Below, in pieces: positions 26,618 through 35,556 of a stretch of DNA of 64,000 bases. The notes beneath the pieces are model-generated. The model did no database searches, was not told the origin of the DNA, and saw nothing but the letters and a program-made list of their open reading frames with translations. The position numbers and the translations under genes are program-made. How positions within the stretch are numbered: the first letter of the stretch is position 1; every line of letters begins with the position of its first letter. Source of the stretch: Bacteriovoracaceae bacterium (lineage in GTDB: Bacteria > Bdellovibrionota > Bacteriovoracia > Bacteriovoracales > Bacteriovoracaceae); the NCBI GenBank assembly GCA_947377285.1, contig CANCFT010000017.1, positions 17,179-81,178 on the forward strand. Direction: 5' to 3'.

Positions 26618-27077
26618 ATTTCAGAGAATCATCTTTATTGAGGACTTTGCTGAATTTTGCTCCGGACTTAATTTCAAGAACAAATTGAGCAACGTAAGTT
26701 GAAGTTTGATAAATTGCAGGTGGTTCTTTATACCCGGCATGGGCCGGAACATTTTTTTCAATAGCTACAATTTTCAAATTTTGGTCCAAAAAAATAATGT
26801 CTAAATTAAAGAAAGTATTGGGCATCCAAAATCTTCTTGGTCCCATTTCGGGATTCACAAAAAGCATTCCATGCGACTCACTAAAATCTTTTGGCATTAA
26901 TCCACTTAGTCCTTCAGTGTGTTCTTTATGGGTTAGCGCTAGTCTTAATTCAACTGAGGCGCCTTTGGGGTTTTGCATCGAATAGAGCTCTTTACCAAAA
27001 GCAATTTGGCCGAATATGAACATTGGCAAAATAAGATTTTTAATGAGCTTTAGGAATGATTGAGTTATAGTGGTCAT
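26562..27077 (-). CDS. exported DUF192 protein
   Basis: The protein has 171 residues from the ATG at 27077, which has GAGGAA just upstream. A longer frame from 27143 would run through the aspS start region and lacks a site. The N-terminus is a signal or membrane segment (L-I-L-P-M-F-I-F-G-Q-I-A-F-G). The DUF192 core is clear: E-L-R-L-A-L-T, G-L-S-G-L-M-P, G-M-L-F-V, R-F-W-M-P-N-T-F-F-N-L-D-I-I-F-L-D and I-V-A-I-E-K-N-V-P. The function of DUF192 is not established. It diverges from aspS with 53 bases between the starts and overlaps the FtsB-like gene tail to tail. Confidence 0.88.
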   Translation of the reverse strand: MTTITQSFLKLIKNLILPMFIFGQIAFGKELYSMQNPKGASVELRLALTHKEHTEGLSGLMPKDFSESHGMLFVNPEMGPRRFWMPNTFFNLDIIFLDQNLKIVAIEKNVPAHAGYKEPPAIYQTSTYVAQFVLEIKSGAKFSKVLNKDDSLKFIGPISLQEIALKTRQKQ

Positions 27078-27130
27078 GATATTTCCTCGGTGTTCTGGGG
27101 AAATTGTCCCTAATTTTAGAGGAGAAATCA

Positions 27131-28939
27131 ATGGCCCATGCAATTAAAGGATTAATGAGAACTCATCATTGTGGGGAACTTAAAGCATCAGATATTGGCT
27201 CTAAAGTGACGCTTTGTGGATGGGTTAATAAGTATAGAAACTTAGGAAGTCTTCATTTCATTGATTTGCGTGATAAATACGGAATGACTCAATTAGGATT
27301 TGTGAATTTTGAAAATGTTGAAGGAAATCATTTAGACGAACTTAGAAAATGTTCACTTGAGTCAGTTGTTTTAGCTACAGGTATAGTTGTGGCTAGACCT
27401 ACTGAAGCTCAAAACGCAAATATGGATACAGGGGCCATAGAAGTCCAAGTAACTTCTTTATCACTACTTTCTAAATCAGATATTGATACAATTCCTTTTC
27501 TACCTTTCGGTTCAGTAGAAGCCACTGAAGACTTGAGATTAAAGTACCGATACCTAGATCTTCGGACTAAAAAATTACAAGACATCCTTTTACTACGTTC
27601 GCGTACAATGAATACAATTCGAACACTTTTGACAGATGAAGATTTTGTTGAAGTTGAAACTCCGATTCTTTATAAATCAACACCAGAAGGTGCTCGGGAC
27701 TATATTGTTCCTTCTCGCGTTCACCCTGGTCAAGTCTATGCACTTCCTCAGTCTCCACAAACGTTGAAACAATTATTAATGATTGGTGGAACTGATAAAT
27801 ATTTTCAAATCTGCCGCTGCTTTAGAGATGAAGATTTGCGAGCTGATCGCCAACCTGAGTTTTCTCAAGTTGATATGGAAGTTTCATTTGCCACTCAAGA
27901 GTACATGAAAAACTTAGTTGAAAAAATGCTTAAAAAAGTATTTAGCTTAAGTTCAGATTTTACCCTTCCAATGATGACGTATGCTGATGCTATGAATATT
28001 TATGGTTGCGACAAACCAGATGTCCGTTTTGGTTTAAAGCAAATGATCGTAACAAATATTTTTAAAGGTTCTGATTTTGCGACTTTTAGTACAGTCGCTG
28101 AAGCAGGGGGCCTGATTAAAGCTATTTTTGTGCCTGAGTCAGTAGGTCAATTCACGAGAAAAGACACAGATGCTTTCCCAATAGTGGTTAAGCCGCATGG
28201 TGGAAAAGGAGTCGCTTTTTATAAACTCTCAAAAGGCGAACGTAGCACAGGGATTTCTAAATTTATTACTGATGAAATTGAATCTCAATTGTTTTCACTT
28301 TCAGAAGAAAAAGGCGATGGAACATGGTTGTTTTTTGCTGATAATGTTCATTCCGTTGCCCACGCTAGTGCTGATGCATTAAGAAGGAATTTAGCCCATA
28401 AATGTAACTTAATTGGATCAGGAAAAGCATTTTTATGGGTCTATGATTTTCCTCTTTTAGAGTGGAGTGAAGAAGCAGCAAGATTTACTGCATGTCACCA
28501 CCCTTTCACGATGCCTGCTAGAGAGAAACTTGATATCTTTATGAATTCTGATCACCAAGACCCAAATGGTCCATTGGGAAAATTAACGGCAGAAGCATAT
28601 GACGTTGTTTGTAATGGATATGAAATTGGAGGCGGGTCTATTCGTATTTATGACCAATCTGTTCAAGATAGAATGTTTAAAGTTTTAGGTTTTACCCCTG
28701 AAGAAACGAAGAATCAATTTGGCTTTTTTATTGAAGCTCTAAAATATGGTGTTCCTCCTCATGGTGGATTGGCCTTTGGATTAGATCGACTTATTATGAT
28801 ATTAACGGGCACAGATTCTATCCGCGATGTTATTGCATTTCCCAAAACATCTTCTGCTAGTGATCTAATGTCACATGCCCCCTCAAGACCAAGTGCTGCT
28901 CAACTCAAAGAATTGCATTTTGATTGGACAAAATCTTAA
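27131..28939 (+). CDS. aspS: aspartyl-tRNA synthetase, bacterial type
   Basis: The protein has 602 residues from the ATG at 27131, 5 bases after GAGGAG. In order it has an anticodon-binding OB fold ([16 protein letters not shown]), the class II catalytic core with motif 2 [10 protein letters not shown] near 230, a bacterial GAD insertion around 290-420, and motif 3 G-L-A-F-G-L-D-R near 550. It charges tRNA-Asp. Whether it also charges tRNA-Asn is not decidable here, as no gatCAB or asnS lies in the window. All motifs are intact. It is divergent from the DUF192 gene. Confidence 0.96.
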   Translation: MAHAIKGLMRTHHCGELKASDIGSKVTLCGWVNKYRNLGSLHFIDLRDKYGMTQLGFVNFENVEGNHLDELRKCSLESVVLATGIVVARPTEAQNANMDTGAIEVQVTSLSLLSKSDIDTIPFLPFGSVEATEDLRLKYRYLDLRTKKLQDILLLRSRTMNTIRTLLTDEDFVEVETPILYKSTPEGARDYIVPSRVHPGQVYALPQSPQTLKQLLMIGGTDKYFQICRCFRDEDLRADRQPEFSQVDMEVSFATQEYMKNLVEKMLKKVFSLSSDFTLPMMTYADAMNIYGCDKPDVRFGLKQMIVTNIFKGSDFATFSTVAEAGGLIKAIFVPESVGQFTRKDTDAFPIVVKPHGGKGVAFYKLSKGERSTGISKFITDEIESQLFSLSEEKGDGTWLFFADNVHSVAHASADALRRNLAHKCNLIGSGKAFLWVYDFPLLEWSEEAARFTACHHPFTMPAREKLDIFMNSDHQDPNGPLGKLTAEAYDVVCNGYEIGGGSIRIYDQSVQDRMFKVLGFTPEETKNQFGFFIEALKYGVPPHGGLAFGLDRLIMILTGTDSIRDVIAFPKTSSASDLMSHAPSRPSAAQLKELHFDWTKS

Positions 28940-29007
28940 GAGATGAATCCATAGTTTTTAACTCAGTTTAATTTTTTTTAATCAATTATTCTTATCTTTG
29001 CTCAAGG

Positions 29008-29034
29008 TCGATAATCCATTTTAGGAGATATCGA
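29008..29034 (+). promoter_or_regulatory. hairpin holding the Shine-Dalgarno of the ZIP-like/dps operon
   Basis: The inverted repeat TCGATA / TATCGA (29008-29013 and 29029-29034) encloses TCC-ATTTTA-GGA. The AGGAGA ribosome site (29023-29028) therefore lies in the inner stem, directly before the ATG at 29037. It could act as a translational switch or as a palindromic operator. The pairing is visible; the role is inference. Confidence 0.4.
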
Positions 29035-29036
29035 TT

Positions 29037-29792
29037 ATGAGTGGATTATTTTTAGGTTTATTGGGTGGTATAGCTACGAGTGCTGCAATTATAATAGGCG
29101 CACTTTTTGTATTTTTCATTGAACTCTTTTCATTCAATTATCAAAAGAATATTTTTTTTTCAAAAAAATTAGATTTTCTCATCGGTATTATTCTTTTTAT
29201 TACATCTTTTAGTCTATTAGCTCCTCAAAAACTAGAATTACTTCATGAAAAAAATATTAAGCTAGTTTTTTTAATTTTTATTTTAGGAATATGCCTATTT
29301 TTACTTTTACAAAAAGGTTTAAAAACTATTTTAGAAATGGTTGTCACAAATAATCTTAGTGATAAAAAGAGAATTCTTTTTATTTTATTTCTATTTTTTA
29401 AAAATAGTCCTATCGGAATGGCAGCAGGAATTGCAATGAATCTAACTCATTCTGGTGAAGGAAATTCATTATTAGTTTTACTCTTTATTTATAATTTTTT
29501 TAATGGAATTGTCTTGGCCATTTATTTCTTATCTATAGGTAAAGATCCACTCCTTTCATCTCTCGGGATTTTATGTTGTGCACTTTTGTCGAGCATTTCA
29601 GGATTGTGCATTGGATATTGGGGAAATGAGAGTATTTTACTTCTTGCTATTGTATTAGCTTTTTCAGGAGGAGCCATTATTGCTCCAATAAAGCTTTTTA
29701 TTCCGAAAACGCCAACGTTATTTTATAACCCAAAATGGATAAGTTTACTTACAGTTGTATCCATTTTCATTATTTGGAAGGAGATTTTATGA
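29037..29792 (+). CDS. ZIP-fold membrane protein lacking the canonical metal ligands
   Basis: The 251-residue protein has about eight membrane segments and the layout of ZIP/GufA metal transporters, with a cytoplasmic loop near 100-112 before helix 4. In ZIP proteins helix 4 reads H-N-x-P-E-G and helix 5 N-I-P-E-G. Here the same places read K-N-S-P-I-G (122-127) and N-F-F-N-G (153-157), so the metal-binding His and Glu residues are gone although the helix framework is kept. It may carry something else or act as a sensor (inference). The stop overlaps the dps ATG (ATGA). The family call is by motif resemblance and needs a profile search. Confidence 0.65.
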   Translation: MSGLFLGLLGGIATSAAIIIGALFVFFIELFSFNYQKNIFFSKKLDFLIGIILFITSFSLLAPQKLELLHEKNIKLVFLIFILGICLFLLLQKGLKTILEMVVTNNLSDKKRILFILFLFFKNSPIGMAAGIAMNLTHSGEGNSLLVLLFIYNFFNGIVLAIYFLSIGKDPLLSSLGILCCALLSSISGLCIGYWGNESILLLAIVLAFSGGAIIAPIKLFIPKTPTLFYNPKWISLLTVVSIFIIWKEIL

Positions 29793-30265
29793 AAGCAAAA
29801 ATTGATATTGGAATTAGCGAAAAGCACCGAGAAGAGATTTCAAAAGGGCTGTCACATTTTTTAGCAGACAGTTATACTCTTTATTTAAGAACTCATAATT
29901 TTCATTGGAATGTAACAGGTCCAATGTTTCAAACACTCCATTTAATGTTTGAAGGCCAGTATAATGAATTGGCTTTGGCAGTAGATGTAATAGCTGAAAG
30001 AATTAGGGCCTTGGGTTTTAAAGCTCCGGCCAGTTATCAAGAGTTTTCAAAACTGACATCGATAAAAGAACAGCTTGGAGATTTAAGTGCAATGCAAATG
30101 GTGGCCGAATTAGTTCATGGGCATGAACAAGTAATAAAAACGGCTAGAGGTATTTTTAGTATGGTCACTGAAGCTAATGATCAACCATCTGCTGACTTAA
30201 TCATTCAAAGACTTCGAGTTCATGAAAAAACTGCATGGATGTTGAGAAGTATGCTTGAATCGTAA
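29789..30265 (+). CDS. dps: Dps-type ferritin-like DNA-protection protein
   Basis: The protein has 158 residues from the ATG at 29789, with GAAGGAG upstream. A longer in-frame start at 29735 lies inside the previous gene and is rejected. The ferroxidase residues fall at Dps spacing: H39 (N-F-H-W-N), H51 and E55 (L-H-L-M-F-E), D66 and E70 (V-D-V-I-A-E-R-I-R). Dps forms a 12-subunit shell that oxidises and stores iron using peroxide, protecting DNA. Translation is coupled to the ZIP-like membrane protein, suggesting a joint metal-handling unit. It converges with the RDD gene with only 6 bases between. Confidence 0.95.
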   Translation: MKAKIDIGISEKHREEISKGLSHFLADSYTLYLRTHNFHWNVTGPMFQTLHLMFEGQYNELALAVDVIAERIRALGFKAPASYQEFSKLTSIKEQLGDLSAMQMVAELVHGHEQVIKTARGIFSMVTEANDQPSADLIIQRLRVHEKTAWMLRSMLES

Positions 30266-30271
30266 TTCTTT

Positions 30272-30847
30272 TTAAGCAGCAATATCTTGATCAGGCAATT
30301 CAGCGTTTTCTTCTTGCATTTTAATTGAATCAATTAATGTAAGTTGAAATTCTGTGCCAAAAGATTGTGTAGACATTTTATTTTCGTCTTTGCGATCGTA
30401 GGTAACATTTGTATTTGAAAAAATATCGGCGATACTTTTTTCATCTTTTCTTACAAATGAAAGTGCAAATAAAAATGAACCAAACATCGCACAGACGATA
30501 TAAGAAAAAGAGCGCTTCATGGACTGATTCAGAGTTAACTCTGAATCAAGAAGTTCATCATTTGTAATTACTTTTAAACCAAATAATGTTTTTCCCATTG
30601 TTCGACCATTGGTTACAAAATAAAAAATTGAAAAATAAGCAAAAGTTAAAGATAACAAAGAGACAGAAGTCATTAGTGACAATTTATGTATTAAAAATAA
30701 TTGAGCACGTAGTGGAAAATGGAAAAAGACGGTTTTTAAAAATCCAGTGAATGATGCCATTAAAAAATAATTGGTTACTACCACTATGAAAAAGTCTGTA
30801 GTGAGTGCATAAACTCGTTTTTTCAACATATCATTATTTTGTTTCAT
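30272..30847 (-). CDS. RDD-family membrane protein
   Basis: The 191-residue protein has the RDD pattern. An Arg followed by Asp lies in the first membrane helix (K-R-V-Y-A-L-T-T-D-F-F-I), a second helix is near 60-75, and the loop N-G-R-T-M-G-K-T-L-F-G-L-K-V-I leads into a third helix near 112-128. The C-terminal 50 residues are soluble and acidic. RDD proteins are small membrane proteins of mostly unknown role; some are implicated in sodium/proton exchange. GGAGG precedes the ATG. It lies downstream of mutS in the same direction, with a 73-base gap. Confidence 0.85.
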   Translation of the reverse strand: MKQNNDMLKKRVYALTTDFFIVVVTNYFLMASFTGFLKTVFFHFPLRAQLFLIHKLSLMTSVSLLSLTFAYFSIFYFVTNGRTMGKTLFGLKVITNDELLDSELTLNQSMKRSFSYIVCAMFGSFLFALSFVRKDEKSIADIFSNTNVTYDRKDENKMSTQSFGTEFQLTLIDSIKMQEENAELPDQDIAA

Positions 30848-30920
30848 GATTCCTCCATGACCTTTGCCACTCTAAGTCTTATCGAATGGATGGAGGAAAA
30901 AATGAGGCTTTATCAATGGA

Positions 30921-33572
30921 CTAATTTAGTTCTATATGTGTTTTTAGCTGATTGAGCTTTATCAATGCATCAATTGGAGTCATCTTCATGACATCCATTT
31001 TTGATAATTCCTTCTCTAGTTCTTGTAAATAAAGGGGAATCTCAATAGTTTTTAAATCAGGAAGAAAACAAAGTTGAGAGCTGCTCGATGTATTTTTTTC
31101 TACAAGATTATGGGACGTAACAGGATTGTGGTGTCCGGTTTCTAATTGGTTCAGAATTTCTTGTGAGCGTTTCAATACACTTTGTGGAAGGCCTGCCAGG
31201 CTAGCTACATAAATTCCAAAACTTTGTGATGCTGCTTTTTCAACTAATCTGTATAAAAATTGAACCTGTCCTTTGTGGCTAATAGTATCCACTGTAAGAT
31301 TTTTAGCCGCTGGATTTTGGTCAGCTATTTCAATTAGCTCGTGATAATGGGTGGCAAAAAGTGTTAAGGCTTTAGTCGTTTCAATAAAATGTTCAACTAA
31401 TCCCCAGGCAATAGAAAGCCCGTCATAAGTTGATGTTCCTCTTCCGACTTCATCTAAAATAATTAGTGATTTGTTTGTTGCATGACGAAGGATTTCAGCT
31501 GTCTCGGCCATTTCAACCATAAAGGTTGATTGACCTTTTAAAATATCATCACTGGCGCCAAGCCTGCTAAAAAGAAAATCACATAATCCAAGATGAGCAA
31601 CTTTTGCTGGAACAAATGATCCCATTTGAGCAAGAAGCTGAATGATGGCCACTTCACGCATGACTGTTGTTTTACCGGCCATGTTAGGACCTGTTATTAA
31701 ACCGAAATAAACTTTTTCATCTAGTAAAAGATCATGGCAAACAAATTGGTCTTTAATTAATGATTTAATTAGTGGGTGAAAGCCACTTTCAATATGAAGA
31801 ATTTGTTTTTTATCATCTAGTAAAGGACGAGAAAAACCTTCTTGAAGTGCGATGCTGGCTAAACTTTGAAATGAATCTATTAAAGCAATATGACCAGACA
31901 TGGTCATAATTGAATGGCTTAAATTGTGAACAGAAGTAATTAACTCTTTAAATATTTCTCGTTCAAGTTTTTCTAATTTTGATTGAGCTGTAATAGTTTC
32001 TTTTTCTAATTGAGTTAGTTCCGGAGTTGTGTAGCGTTCAGCATTCACCAATGTCTGGCGACGGTCAAAATTCGCTGGAACTTTTTCAGTGCTACCTTTA
32101 GAAACCTCAATAAAAAATCCAGTCACGTTGTTTGATTTTATTCTTAATTTTTGGATACCGCTTTCTGAGCGAAGCCGTGTTTCCATTTTTAAGAGTTCTT
32201 CCCCGACGTTCAAGTGAAGTTTGGCAAGACGATCACGTTCAACATGCACACCTGAACGAATTAAATTACCTTTCTCTAAACTCGCCCCAATTTCATCATT
32301 TAAATTTTTAGTAATTGATTCAGCGAGAGTTACTAGTTTTTTTATCTCACTCTGGGAAAGTTCAATTTTATGTGGAAGTGATTTATTCATTTCTAAGAGA
32401 CTAACAAAAGCTATGATCGCAACTGCCAAGTTGATTAAGTCAGTGGCAGATCCTTTATTCATGGAAACTTTCGCCAGAATCCGTTCAATATCTCGTATTT
32501 TAGATAGTTCTAATCGTTGATCTTTAATGAGTGAGTTGTGATTAATGAGGGATTCAATAATATTGAGGCGGTCATTAATTTCTTTTAAATTATAAAGTGG
32601 TGTGGAGAATAAGTTTTTAAGAAGCCTAGCTCCCATCGCCGTTTCTGTTTTATCAAAAAATCCTAATAAAGATTCTTTATATGTTTCGCGAGTCCTAGGT
32701 AAAATTTCTAATCCAGTAAGTGTCGGCAAGGTAATTTTCATGGCACCAGTATTAGAAATCATTTTAAAAGGACGAATATGCATAAAACTTTCTAATAACT
32801 GAGTTGAACAGACATAAAAAGCAAGAGCACCAATTGCGGAGAGAATATCTTCATCTAATTTTAAAATTTTATCTCGTTTAAACCCAGGAATAATTTTTTC
32901 AATATAGAGTTCAGAGAATTTAGGTGTGAAATACTCAACACTCAAGTGCGTCTTCAATACACCATAATGAGATAAGAGACTTTCGACTTCTGGTTCATCC
33001 CACTGTCCCATATATGTAATGAATTCTCGAGGAGCGATCATTCGTAATCCCTCTATGAAATTTTCAAAACCTAAGTATTTATGTCCCATGAAATCACCAG
33101 TAGTGAAATCGAGGGCCACTAAAAAATAATCATTTCCTTTTTTATAAGTGGAAACCATGTATCGGTGTTCATGACCTTGAGTTTTATCCAAGTCAAATGG
33201 CATTCCAGGACTTACGACTTGAGTAACACCTCGTTTAACAATACCGACAGCATCTTTTGGATCTTCTATTTGTTCACAAATGGCAACTTTTAAACCTTGG
33301 TTGGTAATTCGGTCTATATAAACAGAAGCTGCATGGTGAGGTATACCGGCCATTGGAATTGGAGTATCTCCAATTTTTCCTCGGTGAGTAAGTGTGATAT
33401 TTAAAAGTCGTGCAGTCGTTTTAGCATCTTCAAAAAATACTTCGTAAAAATCCCCCATGCGAAACAGCAAGAGAGTATCAGGATAATTTTTTTTAATTTG
33501 AAAATACTGATCCATCATAGGAGTAAGTTTTTGGCCTTGGTCAATTATATTTTGAAGGTCTTTTAATGACAC
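30921..33572 (-). CDS. mutS: DNA mismatch repair protein MutS
   Basis: The 883-residue protein is MutS1-type. The mismatch-reading F-Y-E (42-44) lies in M-G-D-F-Y-E-V-F-F-E-D-A. Connector, lever and clamp domains follow. The ATPase has Walker A G-P-N-M-A-G-K-T-T near 627, then S-T-F-M-V-E-M, and Walker B L-I-I-L-D-E-V-G-R-G-T-S-T-Y-D-G. A helix-turn-helix dimer region and a short variable tail close the protein. All key residues are present. The start is GTG, with AGGAT eight bases upstream. mutL is not in the window. It diverges from the LPS-transport cluster. Confidence 0.97.
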   Translation of the reverse strand: MSLKDLQNIIDQGQKLTPMMDQYFQIKKNYPDTLLLFRMGDFYEVFFEDAKTTARLLNITLTHRGKIGDTPIPMAGIPHHAASVYIDRITNQGLKVAICEQIEDPKDAVGIVKRGVTQVVSPGMPFDLDKTQGHEHRYMVSTYKKGNDYFLVALDFTTGDFMGHKYLGFENFIEGLRMIAPREFITYMGQWDEPEVESLLSHYGVLKTHLSVEYFTPKFSELYIEKIIPGFKRDKILKLDEDILSAIGALAFYVCSTQLLESFMHIRPFKMISNTGAMKITLPTLTGLEILPRTRETYKESLLGFFDKTETAMGARLLKNLFSTPLYNLKEINDRLNIIESLINHNSLIKDQRLELSKIRDIERILAKVSMNKGSATDLINLAVAIIAFVSLLEMNKSLPHKIELSQSEIKKLVTLAESITKNLNDEIGASLEKGNLIRSGVHVERDRLAKLHLNVGEELLKMETRLRSESGIQKLRIKSNNVTGFFIEVSKGSTEKVPANFDRRQTLVNAERYTTPELTQLEKETITAQSKLEKLEREIFKELITSVHNLSHSIMTMSGHIALIDSFQSLASIALQEGFSRPLLDDKKQILHIESGFHPLIKSLIKDQFVCHDLLLDEKVYFGLITGPNMAGKTTVMREVAIIQLLAQMGSFVPAKVAHLGLCDFLFSRLGASDDILKGQSTFMVEMAETAEILRHATNKSLIILDEVGRGTSTYDGLSIAWGLVEHFIETTKALTLFATHYHELIEIADQNPAAKNLTVDTISHKGQVQFLYRLVEKAASQSFGIYVASLAGLPQSVLKRSQEILNQLETGHHNPVTSHNLVEKNTSSSSQLCFLPDLKTIEIPLYLQELEKELSKMDVMKMTPIDALIKLNQLKTHIELN

Positions 33573-33683
33573 TTTTCATCCTTAGCGTTAATACTTGATA
33601 TTGATAGTCAACTGTAGCAAAAATACGCTGACTTAGTAAAGAAAACTAGAGGGATTAGAGAAAATATAAGAAAAAATAAATGC

Positions 33684-33713
33684 TTAAAATTATAAGAATT
33701 TGGGGGGTATAAT
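33684..33713 (+). promoter_or_regulatory. candidate promoter for the lpt-rpoN-hpf cluster
   Basis: A perfect -10 TATAAT (33708-33713) is preceded by a run of six G. The best -35 at an 18-base spacing, TTAAAA (33684-33689), is weak. It sits 42 bases before the TTG start at 33755, in the 182-base gap between the divergent mutS and lpt genes. Confidence 0.5.
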
Positions 33714-33754
33714 ACGATAAGATTAGGAACATAGATTTACCTTAGGAATGCGGT

Positions 33755-34771
33755 TTGAAGTTTCGCCAATTTTCCATTATTTTTCTTTTTTTCGCCATTT
33801 GCTCTGGATTGGTTTTCTTATCTTATGGAGGTCGTTTTAATACATTCGGACAGGAGCATTCAGTTCCTCCTAAAGAATCTTTACATGACACTGTAGATGA
33901 GAGTTTTTTTAAAAATGTGTCCTATTATTCGGTAGAAAGTTCAAAACCATTTTTAGAATTAGAATCAGTTGAATTGAGTATTTCTGCAATTGATGGAGTC
34001 GTCATCAGTTTTAATCCGTCAGGGACAGTTTATCGATATGAAAAAGGAAGTGAGAAATCTCTTGAACCCATTTTATTTCAAGCAAAAAATTCTAGGGCAC
34101 TTTTGAAAAAGAAAGAACTTTATTTAGAAAATGACGTAGAAATAAAAATGTCTAACACTCATTTGACTGCACAAAAAGTTTCAATTTTATCTGCAGGTGA
34201 AATTCTAAATGCCACTAATAATGTAAAAACTTTAAGCACAATTGAAAAAACAAGTGATGAAGTTTTGGTCAATTCTCAATCGGCCATTTATTACCCAAAA
34301 CTGCAAACAATTGAGTATCAGAACAAAGTTACTGGGTCTATTAAACGAAAACGAGTTTATGAACAAAATGTGAGCTTTGCAACCGATTTTTTAACCCTAA
34401 AAGCACCTTTGAGTCTGATCGAAATGAAGGGTAATGTTTCATTAAAAAAAGAAAATTTAGATGCTTTTGCTAACAGAGGTGAAGTCTTTTTAGAGAACTA
34501 CAACAAAAGACTCAAGTATTACGCTCTTTATGACGATGTTAGATTACAGGAAACCTTAGTTAATGGGAAAAAACCATTAATAAGAAAAGCCTTTGCTGAA
34601 AAACTCGAAGGATTAATTAGCGAGAAAAAAGTTATTCTTACTGGATTGCCAAAAGTTTTTCAAGAGCGCGATGTAATTAAAGGGAATAGAATTATAATTA
34701 GAGAGAATGTTGAATCTGTAGAGGTTGATGATGCCAATACAAATATCACATTGGAAAAAGATAAGACTTAA
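33755..34771 (+). CDS. LptC-LptA fusion, LPS transport bridge protein
   Basis: The 338-residue protein starts at a TTG with AGGA upstream. A membrane anchor occupies residues about 6-25. Residues 45-150 resemble LptC: beta strands, including a 'kNv.yys...p.lel.s..l' start and an 'A...v.l..n v.i' repeat. Residues 170-315 resemble LptA/OstA: short repeated strands such as A-P-L-S-L-I-E-M-K-G-N-V-S-L, A-N-R-G-E-V-F-L-E-N and G-N-R-I-I-I. In Escherichia coli these are two proteins that stack into the periplasmic LPS bridge. One frame carrying both, followed by lptB, fits a fused bridge. The fold call is by strand pattern and context, not a profile. Confidence 0.75.
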   Translation: MKFRQFSIIFLFFAICSGLVFLSYGGRFNTFGQEHSVPPKESLHDTVDESFFKNVSYYSVESSKPFLELESVELSISAIDGVVISFNPSGTVYRYEKGSEKSLEPILFQAKNSRALLKKKELYLENDVEIKMSNTHLTAQKVSILSAGEILNATNNVKTLSTIEKTSDEVLVNSQSAIYYPKLQTIEYQNKVTGSIKRKRVYEQNVSFATDFLTLKAPLSLIEMKGNVSLKKENLDAFANRGEVFLENYNKRLKYYALYDDVRLQETLVNGKKPLIRKAFAEKLEGLISEKKVILTGLPKVFQERDVIKGNRIIIRENVESVEVDDANTNITLEKDKT

Positions 34772-34804
34772 ATAGGTAATGACTAAGGATTAGGTCAAAA
34801 AAAG

Positions 34805-35533
34805 ATGGAACAAATTAAGCTTGAAGCTTTTAATTTAAAAAAAACTTACGCTGGAAGAAATGTTGTTAAAGACGTTACAATTTCAGTTGGACAAGGAGAA
34901 GTTGTAGGGCTTCTAGGTCCCAATGGTGCTGGAAAAACGACATCTTTTTACATGATGGTAGGTTTAGTAAAAGCAGACTCTGGAAGAATTACGTTGGACG
35001 ATAAAGATGTAACAGAGCAACCGATTCATAAACGTGCTTTAAATGGTATTGGGTATCTTCCGCAAGAGGCTTCAGTTTTTCGAGATTTAAGCATTGAAGA
35101 AAATATCATGGCCGTTTTAGAAAATAGAGATTTATCTCGTCGAGAGAGATTAGATTTAATGGAAACTCTTATACAGGATTTTAAGTTAAATCATGTGAGA
35201 CACTCCAAAGGATCAGCACTTTCGGGGGGAGAAAGAAGGCGAGTCGAAATTGCTCGGGCACTAGCACTGGAACCAAAATTTGTTTTATTAGACGAACCCT
35301 TTGCAGGAGTTGATCCACTTGCCGTTGGAGATATTCAAGCCTTGATTCAAGGATTGAAAGTTCGGAATATCGGCGTCCTTATTACTGACCATAATGTTCG
35401 AGAGACATTAGGAATTGTCGATCGAGCTTATATTATGAATAGTGGGGAGTTACTCGTGAGTGGGTCACCTGCAGAATTAATTAACGACGAGAGAGCAAGG
35501 AAGTTCTACTTAGGAGAAGAATTCAGGATGTAA
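34805..35533 (+). CDS. lptB: LPS export ABC transporter ATPase LptB
   Basis: The 242-residue ABC ATPase has Walker [10 protein letters not shown] near 39-47, a Q-loop at Y-L-P-Q-E-A-S-V-F, the signature L-S-G-G-E-R-R-R, Walker [14 protein letters not shown] and the switch His in T-D-H-N-V-R-E-T-L. These are the exact features of LptB, which with LptF and LptG extracts LPS from the inner membrane. LptF and LptG are not in the window. It sits between the LptC/LptA-like gene and rpoN, the conserved proteobacterial order. Confidence 0.96.
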   Translation: MEQIKLEAFNLKKTYAGRNVVKDVTISVGQGEVVGLLGPNGAGKTTSFYMMVGLVKADSGRITLDDKDVTEQPIHKRALNGIGYLPQEASVFRDLSIEENIMAVLENRDLSRRERLDLMETLIQDFKLNHVRHSKGSALSGGERRRVEIARALALEPKFVLLDEPFAGVDPLAVGDIQALIQGLKVRNIGVLITDHNVRETLGIVDRAYIMNSGELLVSGSPAELINDERARKFYLGEEFRM

Positions 35534-35556
35534 TTCGCAAAATAAAAGGTAAGACT

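Noticed and set aside
27078..27143. Longer start for the DUF192 protein overlapping the aspS start
   Set aside because: No ribosome site at 27143, whereas the ATG at 27077 has GAGGAA and gives a good export signal.
29735..29788. N-terminal extension of Dps beginning inside the ZIP-like gene
   Set aside because: The ATG at 29789 has GAAGGAG at correct spacing and matches the normal Dps length.
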